Source of the DNA: Gammaproteobacteria bacterium | GTDB taxonomy: Bacteria > Pseudomonadota > Gammaproteobacteria > GCA-001735895 | Assembly (NCBI GenBank): GCA_029288195.1 | Contig: JARFPR010000423.1 | Span: 1-6,222 of the forward strand | Direction: 5' to 3' | Length of the DNA: 6,222 nt | In this document: positions 4,795 through 6,222 of the stretch, in pieces | Layout: every line of letters begins with the position of its first letter | Numbering within the stretch: position 1 is the first letter of the stretch | Notes under the pieces: generated by a model | The model's database searches: none | Seen by the model: only the letters and a program-made list of their open reading frames with translations | What the model was told of the DNA's origin: nothing | Made by a program: the position numbers and the translations under genes

Positions 4795-6222
4795 TTACTT
4801 TTTCCAGAACGTGGGCGTAAACAAAACCAGCAGGGTGAATATTTCTAGCCGCCCGAGCAGCATCGCCATGCAAAGAATCCATTTCGCGGGATCGTTAATC
4901 GACGAGAAATTCCTGCCAACATCGCCGAGACCGGGACCCAGGTTATTAAGACAGGCTGCGACCGCGGAAAACGCGGTTTCCTGGTTCAGTCCGGTCGCCA
5001 TCAGCAACAGGATCATTAGCGCAGAAATCGCGAAATAAGCCGCAAAAAACCCCCATACCGCTTCGATGACCTTCTCGGGCATTGGTTTTTTACCAATCTT
5101 TACCGGGAATTCCGCATTCGGGTGCACCAGGCGCCTTAGCTCTCGCACACCCTGCTTAACCAGCAGCAGGATACGAATGACCTTGATACCGCCCCCGGTA
5201 GATCCCGAGCAGCCGCCAATAAAGCTGACATAGAGCAGCAAAACGGGCAGGAAACCAGGCCAGCTATAATATTCAGCCGTGGTAAAACCGGTCGTTGTAC
5301 CGATCGAGACGACCTGGAACAAGCCCTCGATAATCGATTCGGTGGTCGAATCGAAAGTGTGCATGAACTGCAGGTAACCAATGGTAATGATGCTAACGAT
5401 AAACAGTACCAGGATGTAGGTGCGAAATTCGGCGTCCCGTTGGTAGGGCTTCAATGAGCGATGCCGGAATGCAATGAAATGTATGGCAAAATTAATACCG
5501 GAAAGCAGCATGAAAACAATTGCGATGAATTGAATGGCGGTGCTGTCGAAATAGCCGATACTGGCATCATGGGTAGAAAATCCACCGATCGCGACCGTCG
5601 AGAAGGAATGCGACATCGCGTCAAAAAACGACATGCCCGCAAGCCAGTATGCCAGGCAGCAGGCCACGGTGAGGCCGAGATATATATACCAAAGCGCTTT
5701 TGCAGTTTCGGTAATACGCGGGGTGAGCTTGGTATCCTTTACCGGGCCCGGGGTTTCGGCACGAAACAGCTGCATACCACCGACCCCAAGCATCGGCAAC
5801 ACTGCAACCGCCAGCACGATAATTCCCATTCCACCGAGCCACTGCAGTTCCTGGCGGTACAGTAATAGCGAGTGCGGCAGATTATCGATGCCGACAATAA
5901 CTGTAGCACCGGTCGTGGTAATCCCTGAAATCGATTCGAACACTGCATCGGTTATCGAAATATCGTATATTCCGGACAGGTAGATTGGTAATCCCCCGGC
6001 AATCCCCAGCACGGTCCAGAACAGCACTACCACCAGGAAACCATCGCGCAGACGCAATTCTTTCCTGTGCTTTCGCACCGGGAGGTAAAGTAGAAAGCCG
6101 AACACCAGGGTTAACAAAAAGGCTTCCACAAACGGCAGCACCGCGCCATCACCGTAAATCAGACCGGTAACTATCGGCGGTATCAGGGCGATACTGAATA
6201 CCATCACCAGTAAGCCGAAAAT
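4795..6222 (-). CDS. trkH: Trk system potassium uptake protein TrkH (5' end cut off by window edge)
   Basis: TrkH is the inner-membrane pore subunit of the low-affinity Trk potassium importer and works with the cytoplasmic NAD-binding subunit TrkA, which is not in the window. 475 codons are visible. The frame is open to the right edge, beginning IFGLLVMVFSIALIPP; comparison with E. coli TrkH (483 residues) suggests that only about 8-10 N-terminal residues are missing. The GTG at 6205-6207 is therefore internal, not the start. The four pore loops are visible, numbered from the first in-window residue: TTTGAT (102-107), AIGGFST (211-217), TTTGFTT (309-315) and NNLGPGLG (426-433). The Gly-rich GGCSGSTGGGIKVIR segment (336-350) matches the intramembrane gating loop. 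Many long hydrophobic helices are evident, and the end TLLVLFTPTFWKK is typical. ttcA follows after 4 bp. Confidence 0.97.
   Translation of the reverse strand: MFGLLVMVFSIALIPPIVTGLIYGDGAVLPFVEAFLLTLVFGFLLYLPVRKHRKELRLRDGFLVVVLFWTVLGIAGGLPIYLSGIYDISITDAVFESISGITTTGATVIVGIDNLPHSLLLYRQELQWLGGMGIIVLAVAVLPMLGVGGMQLFRAETPGPVKDTKLTPRITETAKALWYIYLGLTVACCLAYWLAGMSFFDAMSHSFSTVAIGGFSTHDASIGYFDSTAIQFIAIVFMLLSGINFAIHFIAFRHRSLKPYQRDAEFRTYILVLFIVSIITIGYLQFMHTFDSTTESIIEGLFQVVSIGTTTGFTTAEYYSWPGFLPVLLLYVSFIGGCSGSTGGGIKVIRILLLVKQGVRELRRLVHPNAEFPVKIGKKPMPEKVIEAVWGFFAAYFAISALMILLLMATGLNQETAFSAVAACLNNLGPGLGDVGRNFSSINDPAKWILCMAMLLGRLEIFTLLVLFTPTFWKK

Noticed and set aside
5461..5865. 134-codon plus-strand frame antisense to trkH
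   Set aside because: It is a shadow of the well-supported trkH frame; its translation is Arg/His-rich with no recognisable motif.
6205..6207. GTG as the start of trkH
   Set aside because: The frame continues to the window edge with IFGLLV, matching the first transmembrane helix of E. coli TrkH, so the true start lies outside the window.

Overview
The window is a compact stretch of bacterial chromosome in which all eight genes are read from the minus strand, right to left on the given coordinates. In order of transcription they are trkH (5' end cut by the window edge), ttcA, pip, dtd, hisB, hisH, hisA and hisF (3' end cut by the window edge). Every gene belongs to a familiar housekeeping family. 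No mobile element, tRNA, rRNA or CRISPR array is visible. The proteins resemble gammaproteobacterial homologues: TrkH is close to the E. coli type along its length, TtcA has the proteobacterial CSLCSRLRRG and IPCNLCGSQ cysteine motifs, and Dtd has the E. coli-like layout. HisB is the stand-alone dehydratase, not the enteric phosphatase-dehydratase fusion. This suggests a free-living, non-enteric gammaproteobacterium. Genus and species cannot be told from the sequence alone.

Right part (3969-6222): trkH encodes the pore subunit of the Trk potassium importer. It is followed after 4 bp by ttcA, the 2-thiocytidine-32 tRNA thiolase. The tight spacing suggests one transcript. TtcA carries Ala at two positions where reference TtcA proteins have a basic residue (SGGADS and GHHADD).

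Middle part (2282-3968): a 311-bp gene-free region separates ttcA from pip. It is the least explained DNA here. It holds a perfect 20-bp palindrome just upstream of the pip ribosome-binding site, a near-perfect 26-bp inverted repeat over a -10-like sequence, a run of overlapping 6-8 bp palindromes, and a stem-loop beside a nine-T tract. pip (proline iminopeptidase) and dtd (D-aminoacyl-tRNA deacylase) follow, overlapping through a TTGA junction. dtd has no usable ATG and must start at a non-AUG codon.

Left part (1-2281): after a 93-bp gap comes a tightly packed histidine block, hisB-hisH-hisA-hisF. The gaps are 3 bp (hisB/hisH), a 4-bp ATGA overlap (hisH/hisA) and 15 bp (hisA/hisF). HisA isomerises ProFAR to PRFAR. 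HisH and HisF form the glutamine amidotransferase/cyclase that turns PRFAR into imidazole glycerol phosphate and AICAR. HisB dehydrates the imidazole glycerol phosphate. The four genes thus encode four consecutive-step proteins of the central pathway; hisG, hisI/hisE, hisC and hisD are not in the window.

I found no convincing new biological system. The best leads are the two inverted repeats in front of pip, followed by the forced non-AUG start of dtd and the altered TtcA motifs.
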